From assembly GCA_964390645.1 (NCBI GenBank), contig CAYMLL010000221.1:1-13309 (forward strand): a stretch of DNA of 13,309 nucleotides, in the 5' to 3' direction. The translations under genes and the position numbers were made by a program. The notes under the pieces are model-generated. The model was not told the DNA's origin. It did no database searches and was given only the letters and a program-made list of their open reading frames with translations. The first letter of the stretch is position 1. Each line of letters opens with the position of its first letter. The stretch is from CAYMLL01 sp964390645. Its GTDB lineage: Bacteria > Planctomycetota > UBA8108. Positions 1-6,550 of the stretch are shown piece by piece.

Positions 1-201
1 GCCGAAGCAGTAGTTACCCCGGAAGCTGAAGCTCCTTGTCGCGACCCTGTCGAGATGTGGCGTCCGGATGTTCGGGTTGCCGTGCGCCGCGATCGTGTCG
101 GCCCGCTGATCGTCGGCGAAGAGAAAGATGATGTTGGGCCTGGCGCAAAGTGTGGGTGTTGCGCAGAGGAATAGCGTGAATGCGAGCAGTGTTCTGTGCA
201 T
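1..201 (-). CDS. Secreted sulfatase (arylsulfatase A family), N-terminal part only
   Basis: The minus strand reads open from an ATG at 201 to the left edge, giving exactly 67 codons; the rest lies outside the window. Residues 1-20 form a signal peptide (hydrophobic core LLAFTLFLCA, likely cleavage after Ala20). The mature protein opens with RPNIIFLFADDQRADT, the hallmark N-terminus of type I formylglycine sulfatases, where the two Asp residues (D30, D31) are expected calcium ligands. GNPNIRTPHLDRVA also fits the family. The edge falls at NYCFG, just before the place where the C-x-P-S-R maturation motif is expected, so catalytic competence cannot be judged. The family hydrolyses sulfate esters; the signal peptide puts it in the periplasm or outside the cell. 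It is divergent from the PQQ-like gene at 325. The Shine-Dalgarno is weak (GAGA-like). The specific substrate cannot be told from this fragment. Confidence 0.88.
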   Translation of the reverse strand, partial: MHRTLLAFTLFLCATPTLCARPNIIFLFADDQRADTIAAHGNPNIRTPHLDRVATRSFSFRGNYCFG

Positions 202-231
202 GATCAATCTCGGTTCGCGGTGGCGCATCGG

Positions 232-259
232 CTCTCGTCCGGGGCTGCCCCGACGAGAG
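232..259. promoter_or_regulatory. Strong stem-loop in the divergent intergenic region
   Basis: CTCTCGTC at 232-239 pairs perfectly with GACGAGAG at 252-259. Inside it GGGG (241-244) pairs with CCCC (248-251) around a CTG loop, leaving one bulged C at 240. That gives about 12 GC-rich base pairs in the 123-bp spacer between the sulfatase start (201) and the propeller start (325). It would lie in the 5' leader of either transcript, or act as a dyad operator. It has no T-run, and a terminator between divergent genes makes little sense. The structure is seen; its role is not known. Confidence 0.5.
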
Positions 260-286
260 AGCGGCGTCGAAGAGCGCTTCAGACTA

Positions 287-304
287 CACGGATTTCACGG
301 ATTC
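287..304. repeat. Tandem 9-bp repeat, CACGGATTT / CACGGATTC
   Basis: Two adjacent 9-mers differ only at the last base and sit just upstream of the propeller gene's ribosome binding site. Short tandem units of this type are scattered between genes in a number of environmental bacterial genomes. With only two units here it could be chance, although the tract is more AT-rich than its surroundings. Confidence 0.45.
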
Positions 305-324
305 GGAACCTTCAGGATCGAGCC

Positions 325-1578
325 ATGCGTATACACGTCAACCAACTTCGAGCTACGAGCTCGGTCCTCGTCGGGCTTGTCGTGTCGTCGACGCTCACCG
401 CCGGTGACTGGCCGCAGGTGCTCGGTCCGAGCCGCAACGGCGTATCCGTCGAGACGGAGCTCCTGGACGAGTGGCCGGAGGGTGGGCCGAAGGAGCTCTG
501 GCGCGTCTCCGGGGGCGTGGGGATGTCGGGGCTCGCGATCAGCGATGGACGGCTCGTGACGCTGGTCGACAGCGGGGGGCAGCAGCGAGTGATCGCGCTC
601 GACGCGAGCAGCGGCGAGAGAGTCTGGGAGACGGCGGTCGCGAGGACCTACAGGAACCAGATGGGAAACGGTCCGCGCGCGACGCCGACGATCGAGGGGG
701 ATCGTGTCTTCGCCTTCACCGGCGAAGGCGTCCTCGTCGCGCTCGGACATGCCGATGGCAAGGTGATCTGGAAGCACGACGTCGTCAAGGACACCGGGGG
801 CAAGGTCGCGGACTACGGCATGGCCTCGTCGCCGCTCGTCGCGGGCTCGGTCGTGGTCGCCACCGCCGGGTCGAAGAGCGGTACGGTCGTGGCCTACGAT
901 CGTCACTCGGGAAAACTCGTCTGGAAGGTCGGATCGGATCGCGCCGGCTACTCGTCCGCGGCGGAGCTCGTCGTCGGCGGTCGACGGCAGATCGTCGTGT
1001 TCACGGGAGAGTCCGCGCTCGGCGTCTCTCGCACCGGCATCGTCCTCTGGCGCTATCCCTGGGCCACGGACTTCGACTGCAACATCGCGACGCCGATCGC
1101 CTTCGGCGGCAAGGTGTTCCTGTCGTCCGGAGAGAACCATGGCTGTGTGCTCCTGGAGCTGGCTCCGAAGGGCGACGGCCTCCAGCCGAAGGAGGCGTGG
1201 AGGTCTCTCGGCAAGGACAGCGTGATGCGCAACGAGTGGCAGACTTCGATGCTGATCGGCGGGCACCTCTACGGCCTGGACAACGTCGGAAGCGCGGGCC
1301 CTGTCACACACCTCAACTGCGTCGACATCTCCAGCGGCGAGCGGCTCTGGCAGAAGACACGCTTCGGCAAGGGCAACCTGATCGCTGCCGACGGCAAGCT
1401 CTTCGTCGTCACGCGCAAGGGGGAGCTCATCGTCGTCCGCGCCTCTCCGAAGGGGTACGAAGAGATCGGTCGTCAGAAGGTCCTCGCCGGCACTCGCCAG
1501 GCTCCGGCGTTGGCGGACGGCCGGCTGTACCTGCGGGACAACCGGGAGATCGTCTGCCTCGATGTACGCGCGAAGTAG
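325..1578 (+). CDS. Secreted PQQ-like beta-propeller repeat protein (BamB/PQQ-dehydrogenase-like fold)
   Basis: This is a 417-residue protein. ATG 325 was chosen because AGGA sits 7 bases upstream and a signal peptide follows directly (LVGLVVSSTLTAG, cleavage near residue 27). An in-frame ATG at 196 would overlap the divergent sulfatase start. The mature protein opens with DWPQVLGPSRNG, the motif that begins many planctomycete PQQ-like propeller proteins. Blade motifs recur through the chain: VIALDASSGERVWET, LVALGHADGKVIWKH, VVAYDRHSGKLVWKV, LNCVDISSGERLWQK and a closing REIVCLDV. This is the Trp-docking pattern of a beta-propeller with roughly seven or eight blades. No c-type heme motif or clear PQQ-ligand set is visible, so an enzymatic role is not supported; a binding or scaffold role in the periplasm is as likely. 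It converges on the sulfatase gene with a 25-bp gap. Confidence 0.85.
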   Translation: MRIHVNQLRATSSVLVGLVVSSTLTAGDWPQVLGPSRNGVSVETELLDEWPEGGPKELWRVSGGVGMSGLAISDGRLVTLVDSGGQQRVIALDASSGERVWETAVARTYRNQMGNGPRATPTIEGDRVFAFTGEGVLVALGHADGKVIWKHDVVKDTGGKVADYGMASSPLVAGSVVVATAGSKSGTVVAYDRHSGKLVWKVGSDRAGYSSAAELVVGGRRQIVVFTGESALGVSRTGIVLWRYPWATDFDCNIATPIAFGGKVFLSSGENHGCVLLELAPKGDGLQPKEAWRSLGKDSVMRNEWQTSMLIGGHLYGLDNVGSAGPVTHLNCVDISSGERLWQKTRFGKGNLIAADGKLFVVTRKGELIVVRASPKGYEEIGRQKVLAGTRQAPALADGRLYLRDNREIVCLDVRAK

Positions 1579-1603
1579 CCGGCGTGAGTTCGATCGGAGC
1601 GAG

Positions 1604-3013
1604 TCACATCGGCGCGATGCGCGGGGAGCCGACGTCCGTTCCCAGCAGCACGTGGGAGTCGAAGCTCGCATGCAGGAGTTCGTCGCGTAGCTCTCGATGC
1701 TGGGGGTCGTTCCAGAGGTCGTGGAACTCGTGCGGGTCGTTCTCGAGGTCGTAGAGCTCGCCGAGGCCGTGGCCGTGATAGACGACCAGCTTGTGCGTAC
1801 GGTCCCGGTACATCGTCGCGAAGGTGCCGTTTCCACCGGTGAAGTGTGAGCTCAGCGCATCGAAGTACTCGCAGCGGACGAAGTCGCGATGGCTCTGCGG
1901 TGACTTCTCGCCACGCAGGATCGGCCCCAGGCTCCTACCTTGTACCCACTCGGGGATATCGAGGCCGCAGAGATCGAGGATCGTCGCGGTCTTGTCGATG
2001 AGCTCGACGAGTGCCGGACTTCGCACGCCGGATTCGATCTGTCCGGGACAAGAGAAGATCAGCGGCACGCGCACCAGCCCCTCGTAGAAGCGGCAGCCCT
2101 TCTGTAGCAAGCCGTGGTCACCGAGCGACTCGCCGTGATCGCTGGTGAAGATCACCACCGTGCTTTCGCGCTGGTTGGTGGCGTCGAGTGACTCGAGGAT
2201 ACGGGCGAGCTGGTCGTCGATCAGGGCGATCATCGCGTAGTACTTCGCCTGAATCTCCTTGGCGTCGCGGCGCTCGGGGCTCTCCGCGGCGCCCTGGAAG
2301 TCGATTGCCGCGAGCCGTCTCTGCTGCTCGAGGTCGCTCTCCTGGAAGTGCGGGCCGGGCATCGTCCTGGCATCAAAGAGGTCGAGATACTCGCGCGGCG
2401 GGATGAACGGCGGGTGCGGGTCGTAGACGTTGACGCTCAGCAGCCACGGCCGCTCACGCTCTTGCTCGATGAACTCGATCGCCATATCCGACGCCCAGGT
2501 CGTCTGGTGGAGGTCTGGCGGGACGCGGCCCTCGCTCTCGCGAAGCTCGGTGAGGTCGGCCCCGTGGGCGCGAACCCAGTCGGCGTAGTCGTGACCGTCG
2601 GGCCAGTCGTCCCGCGGTGCGTGGCTGAATCTCCAGTAGTCGTAGCCGTCGTCGATTCGTGGTTCCGTGCGTCGTCCGGCACTCTGCAGATGGAACTTGC
2701 CGACCAGACCGCAGTCGTAGCCGCTGTTCGCGATGAGTCTCGTGATCACCGGAGGGAAGTCCGGGAAGCTCTCGTTGCCGTTGCGCGTGTTGTGCACCCG
2801 GCTCGGGTACATGCCGGTGAGGAAGCTCGAGCGGCTCGGCGTGCAGATCGGGCTCTGGCAGTATGTGGTCGTGAAGGCGACTCCGGACTCGACGAGCCCG
2901 TCGATCGTCGCGGTGCGAACATACGGGTTGCCGAGCGCGCCGATGGTGTCGAAGCGCTGCTGGTCGGTGCAGTACCAGAGGATGTTCGGTCTTCGGGAGG
3001 TGGGTTCGATCAT
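1604..3013 (-). CDS. Cytoplasmic formylglycine-dependent sulfatase, last gene of the TTT-transporter operon
   Basis: This 469-residue protein starts at ATG 3013, which overlaps the tctA stop as ATGA; AGGAAGG lies 11 bases upstream. The open frame runs further up inside tctA, but that part is out-of-frame tctA. The sulfatase landmarks are complete: RRPNILWYCTDQQ with D17 and Q18 as expected metal ligands, SPICTPSR with C57 as the residue converted to formylglycine, GKFH (K106, H108), DPHPP (H200), TSDHGE (D292, H293) and K305. The length is normal for the family and the C-terminal ELYDLENDPHEFHDL segment is present. There is no signal peptide or membrane segment, so it should act in the cytoplasm, unlike the secreted sulfatase at 1-201. 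The tight coupling to a transporter suggests it desulfates, or hydrolyses a related ester of, the imported compound. Substrate class is not determined; sulfatase versus phosphonate-monoester hydrolase is not resolved by motifs alone. Confidence 0.93.
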   Translation of the reverse strand: MIEPTSRRPNILWYCTDQQRFDTIGALGNPYVRTATIDGLVESGVAFTTTYCQSPICTPSRSSFLTGMYPSRVHNTRNGNESFPDFPPVITRLIANSGYDCGLVGKFHLQSAGRRTEPRIDDGYDYWRFSHAPRDDWPDGHDYADWVRAHGADLTELRESEGRVPPDLHQTTWASDMAIEFIEQERERPWLLSVNVYDPHPPFIPPREYLDLFDARTMPGPHFQESDLEQQRRLAAIDFQGAAESPERRDAKEIQAKYYAMIALIDDQLARILESLDATNQRESTVVIFTSDHGESLGDHGLLQKGCRFYEGLVRVPLIFSCPGQIESGVRSPALVELIDKTATILDLCGLDIPEWVQGRSLGPILRGEKSPQSHRDFVRCEYFDALSSHFTGGNGTFATMYRDRTHKLVVYHGHGLGELYDLENDPHEFHDLWNDPQHRELRDELLHASFDSHVLLGTDVGSPRIAPM

Positions 3014-4497
3014 GCTGGATGACGCCTTCCTGTACGCAGAACACGCAGAATTCGTCGTGCGAGCGGCAGCAGCGCGACGAGAAGGAAGCACAGCGACAGC
3101 GGGCGAGTCACCAGCGGAGCGTAGCTGCCACCGGAGATCTGCAGTCCCGCGTTCAGGTTCTCCTCGGCGACCGGTGCGAGCACGAAGCCGATCACGAACG
3201 GGGCCAGCGGCACGCGCGCTGCGCGCATCGCGAGGCCGACGCCGGCGAAGACGAGCATCACCCAGACGTCGAAGACACGATTCGACAGGGCGTAGGAGCC
3301 GACCACACAGAAGGTCAGCACGACTGGAGCCAGAAACGCCCGCGGAACGTACATCAATCTCGCGACGATCGCGACTCCCGCGGCGAGCATGCCGAACATC
3401 AGGCAGTTGGCGAGGAAGAGCGTCGACATGATCGTGTAGACCGCCTCGGGGTTGCGCTCGAAGAGCAGCGGGCCGGGCTGGAGACCGTGAACGACGAGGC
3501 CGCCGAGCAGGATCGCGTCGATGACACTGCCGGGAATGCCGAGCGCGACGAGCGGGATCAACGCGCCGCCGACGGTGGCGTTGTTGGCCGCCTCGGACGC
3601 GATCACGCCTTCCTCCGACCCCCTGCCGAACTTCTCCGGATTCCGGGACGCTGTGCGAGCGGCCGAGTACGCCATCACGGATCCGACGTTCGCTCCCACG
3701 CCGGGCAGGATCCCGATCCACGTGCCTATGAACGACGACCGCAGCAGGTTCACCGCATGGGCTCTCCAGTCCCCCCAGCGTAGAAGGACGCCGTGTCGTG
3801 ACAGGCCGACGTGCTCCGGCGTCTCGTCGATGTGCAGAATGTCGACGACGACCTGGCTGACGGCGAAGAGTCCGATCAGAACGGGCAGGAGACCGAAGCC
3901 GTCCGACATCTCCGCGATCGCGAGCGTCAGTCGGGGTGCGCCGGTCGCCGGCGAGAGTCCGGGCATCGACACCAGGACTCCGAGCGCGCCGGAGAAGAGC
4001 CCTGCCGAGAGCGAGCGACCCGCGACCGACGCGATCAGGACGAGCGCGATCGCCACGAGCGAGAAGATCTCGAAGGGGCCGAGGCGTGTCGACAGCGACG
4101 CGATCGGAGCGGCGAGGAGGACGAGGAAGACCCACGACACCATCCCGCCGACGTAGGAAGCCGTGATGCCGAGTCCGAGCGCGCGTCCCGGCTGACCGGC
4201 GCGAGCCAGCGGGTAGCCGTCGAGCGTCGTCATGATCGAGGCGGGCGTTCCCGGCATCCGCAGCAGCGTCGCGGGGATGAGCCCACCGCTGATCGAGCCG
4301 ACGTACATCGCGACGAGGAGGACAAGCGCGTTGCCGTATTCCATCGAGAAGGTCAGCGGCAGCGTCAGCGTGATCAGCATGGCGCCGGTGAGTCCCGGAA
4401 TCGCGCCGGCGGTGATTCCCGCCGTCGTGCCGAGAACCAGGAGTGCCAGCGCAGTCGGCGTGAAGATATGACTCAGTGAGTCGAGAAACGCGTCCAT
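3010..4497 (-). CDS. tctA: Tripartite tricarboxylate transporter large permease TctA
   Basis: This 495-residue, strongly hydrophobic protein is the large membrane subunit of a TTT-family secondary transporter, which moves carboxylates captured by a periplasmic TctC protein. The N-terminal signature GTTAGITAGAIPGLTGAM (about residues 18-35), the repeat-like second half ILPGVGANVGSVMAYSAA, and the conserved EEGVIASEAANNATVGGALI followed by PLVALGIPGS are typical TctA motifs. The length and roughly twelve hydrophobic segments fit the family. The start is the ATG at 4497, 7 bp after the upstream TctB frame ends (stop at 4505). The stop TGA (3012-3010) overlaps the sulfatase ATG by four bases, so the two are probably translationally coupled. 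The C-terminal tail is basic (RRILRVLRTGRRHPA). The coding frame is intact even though the upstream binding-protein gene is frameshifted. Confidence 0.95.
   Translation of the reverse strand: MDAFLDSLSHIFTPTALALLVLGTTAGITAGAIPGLTGAMLITLTLPLTFSMEYGNALVLLVAMYVGSISGGLIPATLLRMPGTPASIMTTLDGYPLARAGQPGRALGLGITASYVGGMVSWVFLVLLAAPIASLSTRLGPFEIFSLVAIALVLIASVAGRSLSAGLFSGALGVLVSMPGLSPATGAPRLTLAIAEMSDGFGLLPVLIGLFAVSQVVVDILHIDETPEHVGLSRHGVLLRWGDWRAHAVNLLRSSFIGTWIGILPGVGANVGSVMAYSAARTASRNPEKFGRGSEEGVIASEAANNATVGGALIPLVALGIPGSVIDAILLGGLVVHGLQPGPLLFERNPEAVYTIMSTLFLANCLMFGMLAAGVAIVARLMYVPRAFLAPVVLTFCVVGSYALSNRVFDVWVMLVFAGVGLAMRAARVPLAPFVIGFVLAPVAEENLNAGLQISGGSYAPLVTRPLSLCFLLVALLPLARRILRVLRTGRRHPA
3034..3051. 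repeat. Tandem 9-bp repeat, ACGCAGAAC / ACGCAGAAT
   Basis: Two adjacent 9-mers differ at the last base and lie inside the 3' end of tctA, where they encode part of the basic tail (ILRVLRT on the minus strand). The pattern resembles short tandem units common between genes in environmental bacteria, here falling in coding sequence. It may be chance. Confidence 0.35.
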
Positions 4498-4504
4498 CGT
4501 TCGG

Positions 4505-5389
4505 TCACGGCAGGTCGATGGTGAAGAGGCGCGAGAGGAGCTGCTCGAGGCCGAAGCCCATGACGGCCGCGACGACCAGAAGGGAGGCAAGGGAGCGCCG
4601 GCGCCGGGCCAACACGCTGCCGGTGACGAGGACGAACGTGAAGGTGGCGACCCCGAAGGGTATCCGTCCGCTTGCGAGAACGCCGACGTAGATGAGAGTG
4701 GTGACGATGCAGACAGCCGCGAGGTCGAGGCGTGGGGCAGCGTGGGTCTCGTTCGCGTTCGCGGGCTCGACCGCGTCTTCGTCCTCGGTCTCCCTCCGCC
4801 GCCGGCGGAGGCCGAGGAGCACGGGAATAAGGAGAACGATCGCTGCGATCAGCGTGATCATCGGCAGATGGGGCAGCTCGAGGACTGCTCGCTGGTCGAG
4901 CCCGCTGAGCTCGGAGTGGAGCGTGGCGAGCTTCTCGTCGAGAGCGGCTCCTGTCAAGAACAGCTCGTCGCAGCGAAGCTCAGCCATCTTCCGGCGAAGG
5001 TGCTCGGTCTGGCTGGCGCGCTTCAGTGCCTCCGCGAGCGTCGCGACCCGCGTCGGTGATGTGGCCTTCGGGGCCCACCAGAAGTGCACGTTGCTCGCCG
5101 TGACCTCGACCCCCTGCTCGATAGCGGTGGGTACGTCGGCGAGAGCCTCGTGTCGTTCCTCTCCGAGGAACGCCAGCGCCTTGAGTCCCGCGGAACGAAA
5201 GCGGAGGAGCTCGTCGACGGAGAAGATCGAGAGCTCGATGTGGCCGCCTCGCAGCGCCGCGAATCGCTTGGCGCCGCCACCCGTCTGCACGAAGCGAAAG
5301 CGTGCGCCCTCCGTCGTCGCCTCGATCCGTCGCGCGACGATGGGGCTCGGGGCGCCAACGTTGGCGCCGAACGGAATCGTGTCCGGACT
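4505..5389 (-). CDS. tctB: C-terminal half of TctC fused to TctB membrane subunit (downstream of a frameshift)
   Basis: One open frame of about 294 residues carries two parts. The first ~165 are the C-terminal half of a Bug/TctC solute-binding protein: TIPFGANVGAPSPIVARR, then FRFVQTGGGAKRFAALRGGH, ending near HSELSGLDQRAV. Without a stop it continues into a TctB-like membrane domain: hydrophobic segment MITLIAAIVLLIPVLLGL, an Arg-run and acidic linker, then segments from AAVCIVTTLIYVGVLASG, IPFGVATFTFVLVTGSVLA and LASLLVVAAVMGFGLEQLL, making four in all as usual for TctB. The upper boundary is where homology to TctC resumes (SPDTI), not a start codon. A GTG at 5290 or the ATG at 4861 (weak ribosome binding site) are possible internal starts. 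TctB is the small partner of TctA, which follows after 7 bp. The fusion is seen in the sequence; function as a single polypeptide requires the tctC frame to be intact. Confidence 0.8.
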   Translation of the reverse strand, partial: SPDTIPFGANVGAPSPIVARRIEATTEGARFRFVQTGGGAKRFAALRGGHIELSIFSVDELLRFRSAGLKALAFLGEERHEALADVPTAIEQGVEVTASNVHFWWAPKATSPTRVATLAEALKRASQTEHLRRKMAELRCDELFLTGAALDEKLATLHSELSGLDQRAVLELPHLPMITLIAAIVLLIPVLLGLRRRRRETEDEDAVEPANANETHAAPRLDLAAVCIVTTLIYVGVLASGRIPFGVATFTFVLVTGSVLARRRRSLASLLVVAAVMGFGLEQLLSRLFTIDLP

Positions 5390-5391
5390 CG

Positions 5392-5817
5392 CGGAAGTTT
5401 CGCGATGTCTCCACCCTGGCGCGTTGCGACGACGAGATGGCTCTCACCGGTGCCGGCGATCGGAGCGAAGGCCTCCGGGCCGTAAGGCGTCTTGCCGGAG
5501 CGTTTGGCCGTCAGCATCGCCTGGTGGAGGAGGAGGATCGTGTAGCCGTCGGCAGGCGAGTTCATCACCCGCCGGCTGCCGATCGTGCCACCGGCGCCGT
5601 CGACGTTGACGATGGCGAGACGCTGCGGAAGAAGCTCGTTGTCCTCGATGGCCTTCTTGAAGATACGAGCGAAGGTGTCCGTGCTGCCGCCGGGAGCGAA
5701 CGGCACGACGAGACGGATGGGACGTCCGGGGTAGATCGTCGGAGTCGTCGCCGGCTCGCATGACGAAAGGGCCGCAACCGCGGCGCCAACGAGGAGTCTG
5801 TACATCGAGCAGCACAT
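5392..5817 (-). pseudogene. tctC: N-terminal half of TctC/Bug solute-binding lipoprotein, ends in a frameshift
   Basis: This encodes about 142 residues before the frame is lost. From the second Met the protein reads MYRLLVGAAVAALSSCEPAT, with a lipobox (L-S-S-C), so it should be a membrane-anchored lipoprotein. Then YPGRPIRLVVPFAPGGSTDT, VDGAGGTIGSRRV, PADGYTILLL and YGPEAFAPIAG match the N-terminal lobe of TctC (Bug) carboxylate-binding proteins. After DIAKLP (near 5392) the same frame gives a low-complexity Arg-rich tail, while TctC-like sequence resumes in the -1 frame (SPDTIPFGANVG). About three or four residues seem to be missing at the joint, which fits a net loss such as 10 bases. Either the gene is broken or the base sequence is wrong here. 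The start is ATG 5817 (GGAG four bases upstream) or ATG 5805. Confidence 0.82.
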
Positions 5818-6078
5818 GAAGCTCCAGTGTAGCAGTCCACCCGAGAAGTCAATTCCACGAGCTACCAGGATTTGGGCGCGTTTTCCCGAGCGCCTCGACG
5901 CGTTCCGGCGCGGGCCTCGACGCGACACGGCTCTGCGCGCCTCTGTGGTGCCACCTCCGCTTCCCGTTCTGGTTCCCGTTCCAATTCGCTCCGGGTCCGT
6001 ACTCGCCGCCGGGCGTGACCCGACGTGCCCTCCTCGCGTATGCTGGCGCTTCTGAATCGGTCCATCTCCAGGGTGTCG
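5818..6078. other. Intergenic spacer with a short 12-bp tandem repeat
   Basis: This 261-bp stretch between the divergent tctC start and the relic at 6079 holds the possible promoter at 5826-5852 and two adjacent similar 12-mers, TTCCCGTTCTGG (5961-5972) and TTCCCGTTCCAA (5973-5984), followed by a degenerate third (TTCGCTCCGGGT). No convincing gene is visible on either strand. An in-frame ATG at 6040 could extend the relic by 13 codons. Confidence 0.5.
5826..5852 (-). promoter_or_regulatory. Possible sigma-70-type promoter for the tct-sulfatase operon
   Basis: On the minus strand TTGACT (5852-5847) is followed by a 15-bp spacer and TACACT (5831-5826), close to the -35 and -10 consensus, but the spacer is short. 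A transcript would begin near 5819, which would make ATG 5817 almost leaderless and would leave ATG 5805 with a short leader. This is a visual match only. Confidence 0.35.
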
Positions 6079-6186
6079 ATGCGTTCGCTCTCGCTCCTTC
6101 TCTCCACGTTTCTTCTCGTCTCCCCCGCGATTCTCTGCGACGACCGCATCTCCTTCGACGACGGTCGCAAGCTCCTCGAGACCTGA
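6079..6186 (+). pseudogene. Truncated start of a secreted cytochrome-like (PSCyt1/DUF1592-type) protein
   Basis: From ATG 6079 (AGGGTG upstream) the frame gives a 20-residue signal peptide (MRSLSLLLSTFLLVSPAILC), then DDRISFDDGRKLLET and a TGA at 6184. Reading through the stop gives HCLPS. Secreted planctomycete cytochrome proteins of the PSCyt1/DUF1592 type commonly begin with a Phe-x-x-Gly-x-x-Leu-Leu segment leading to C-x-x-C-H; here the first half of such a motif is present and the second half is lost where DUF1552-like sequence begins. The TGA could be a CGA-to-TGA change. The assignment rests on a short segment and on the DUF1552 remnant next to it, since these two genes usually travel as a pair. 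Confidence 0.5.
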
Positions 6187-6193
6187 CACTGTC

Positions 6194-6550
6194 TCCCATC
6201 ACAACAACCAGAAGCGCTGGACGGACGACTACGCGAAGGTCAGCCCCTGGTAGATCGAGCAGCTCGTCTACCTCCTGGAGCGTATGAAGGGGATCGACGA
6301 GGGGGGCAGCAGCCTCCTCGACAGCTGCATGGTCCTCTACGGATCGGGACTCAAGGACGGCAACGGACACAAGACGAGAAACCTGCCGGTCCTCATCGCC
6401 GACCGTGGCGGTGGCTCGATCCGACCCGGACGCCGGATCGTCTGTCCCGAAGGCACCCCGCTGACGAATCTCCACCTGTCGCTGTTGTGGCGCATGGGCG
6501 TGGAGAGCGAGCAGTTCCACCCCGGCACCGGCAGCGTCGACCTCGCCTGA
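6194..6550 (+). pseudogene. C-terminal remnant of a DUF1552 protein
   Basis: From 6194 the frame reads SHHNNQKRWTDDYAKVSPW, a TAG at 6251-6253, then IEQLVYLLERMKGIDEG, SSLLDSCMVLYGSGLKDGN, RNLPVLIADRGGG, LTNLHLSLLWRMGVESEQF and a stop at 6548-6550. This is the conserved C-terminus of DUF1552 proteins (about the last 120 residues of a family usually over 400 long), including the HH pair, the LLD...YGSG segment and the NL-LLxRxGV segment. Everything before the HH is missing, and the reading frame differs from the cytochrome-like start at 6079. The TAG may come from a CAG. An ATG at 6284 would allow an 88-residue product but has no clear ribosome binding site. DUF1552 function is not well established; members are secreted and often sit beside DUF1592 cytochromes. 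Confidence 0.78.

Noticed and set aside
196..324. Longer N-terminus for the propeller protein from ATG 196
   Set aside because: It would overlap the divergent sulfatase start at 201 and place 43 Arg-rich residues before a normal signal peptide; ATG 325 has AGGA at good spacing.
295..1836. 513-residue minus-strand open frame across the propeller gene
   Set aside because: Shadow frame of a high-GC gene: low-complexity Arg/Asp/Val-rich sequence without domains, antisense to a clear beta-propeller.
3014..4135. Long N-terminal extension of the cytoplasmic sulfatase
   Set aside because: The extra ~370 residues are an out-of-frame reading of tctA, Arg/Pro-rich and without domains; the ATGA overlap at 3013-3010 gives a natural start.
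5375..5410. Programmed -1 frameshift in tctC
   Set aside because: No X-XXY-YYZ heptamer or nearby stable stem is visible, and several residues seem missing at the joint, which a programmed shift would not explain.
5961..5984. Possible CRISPR-like repeat
   Set aside because: Only two short adjacent units with no spacers and no cas genes; a simple tandem repeat.
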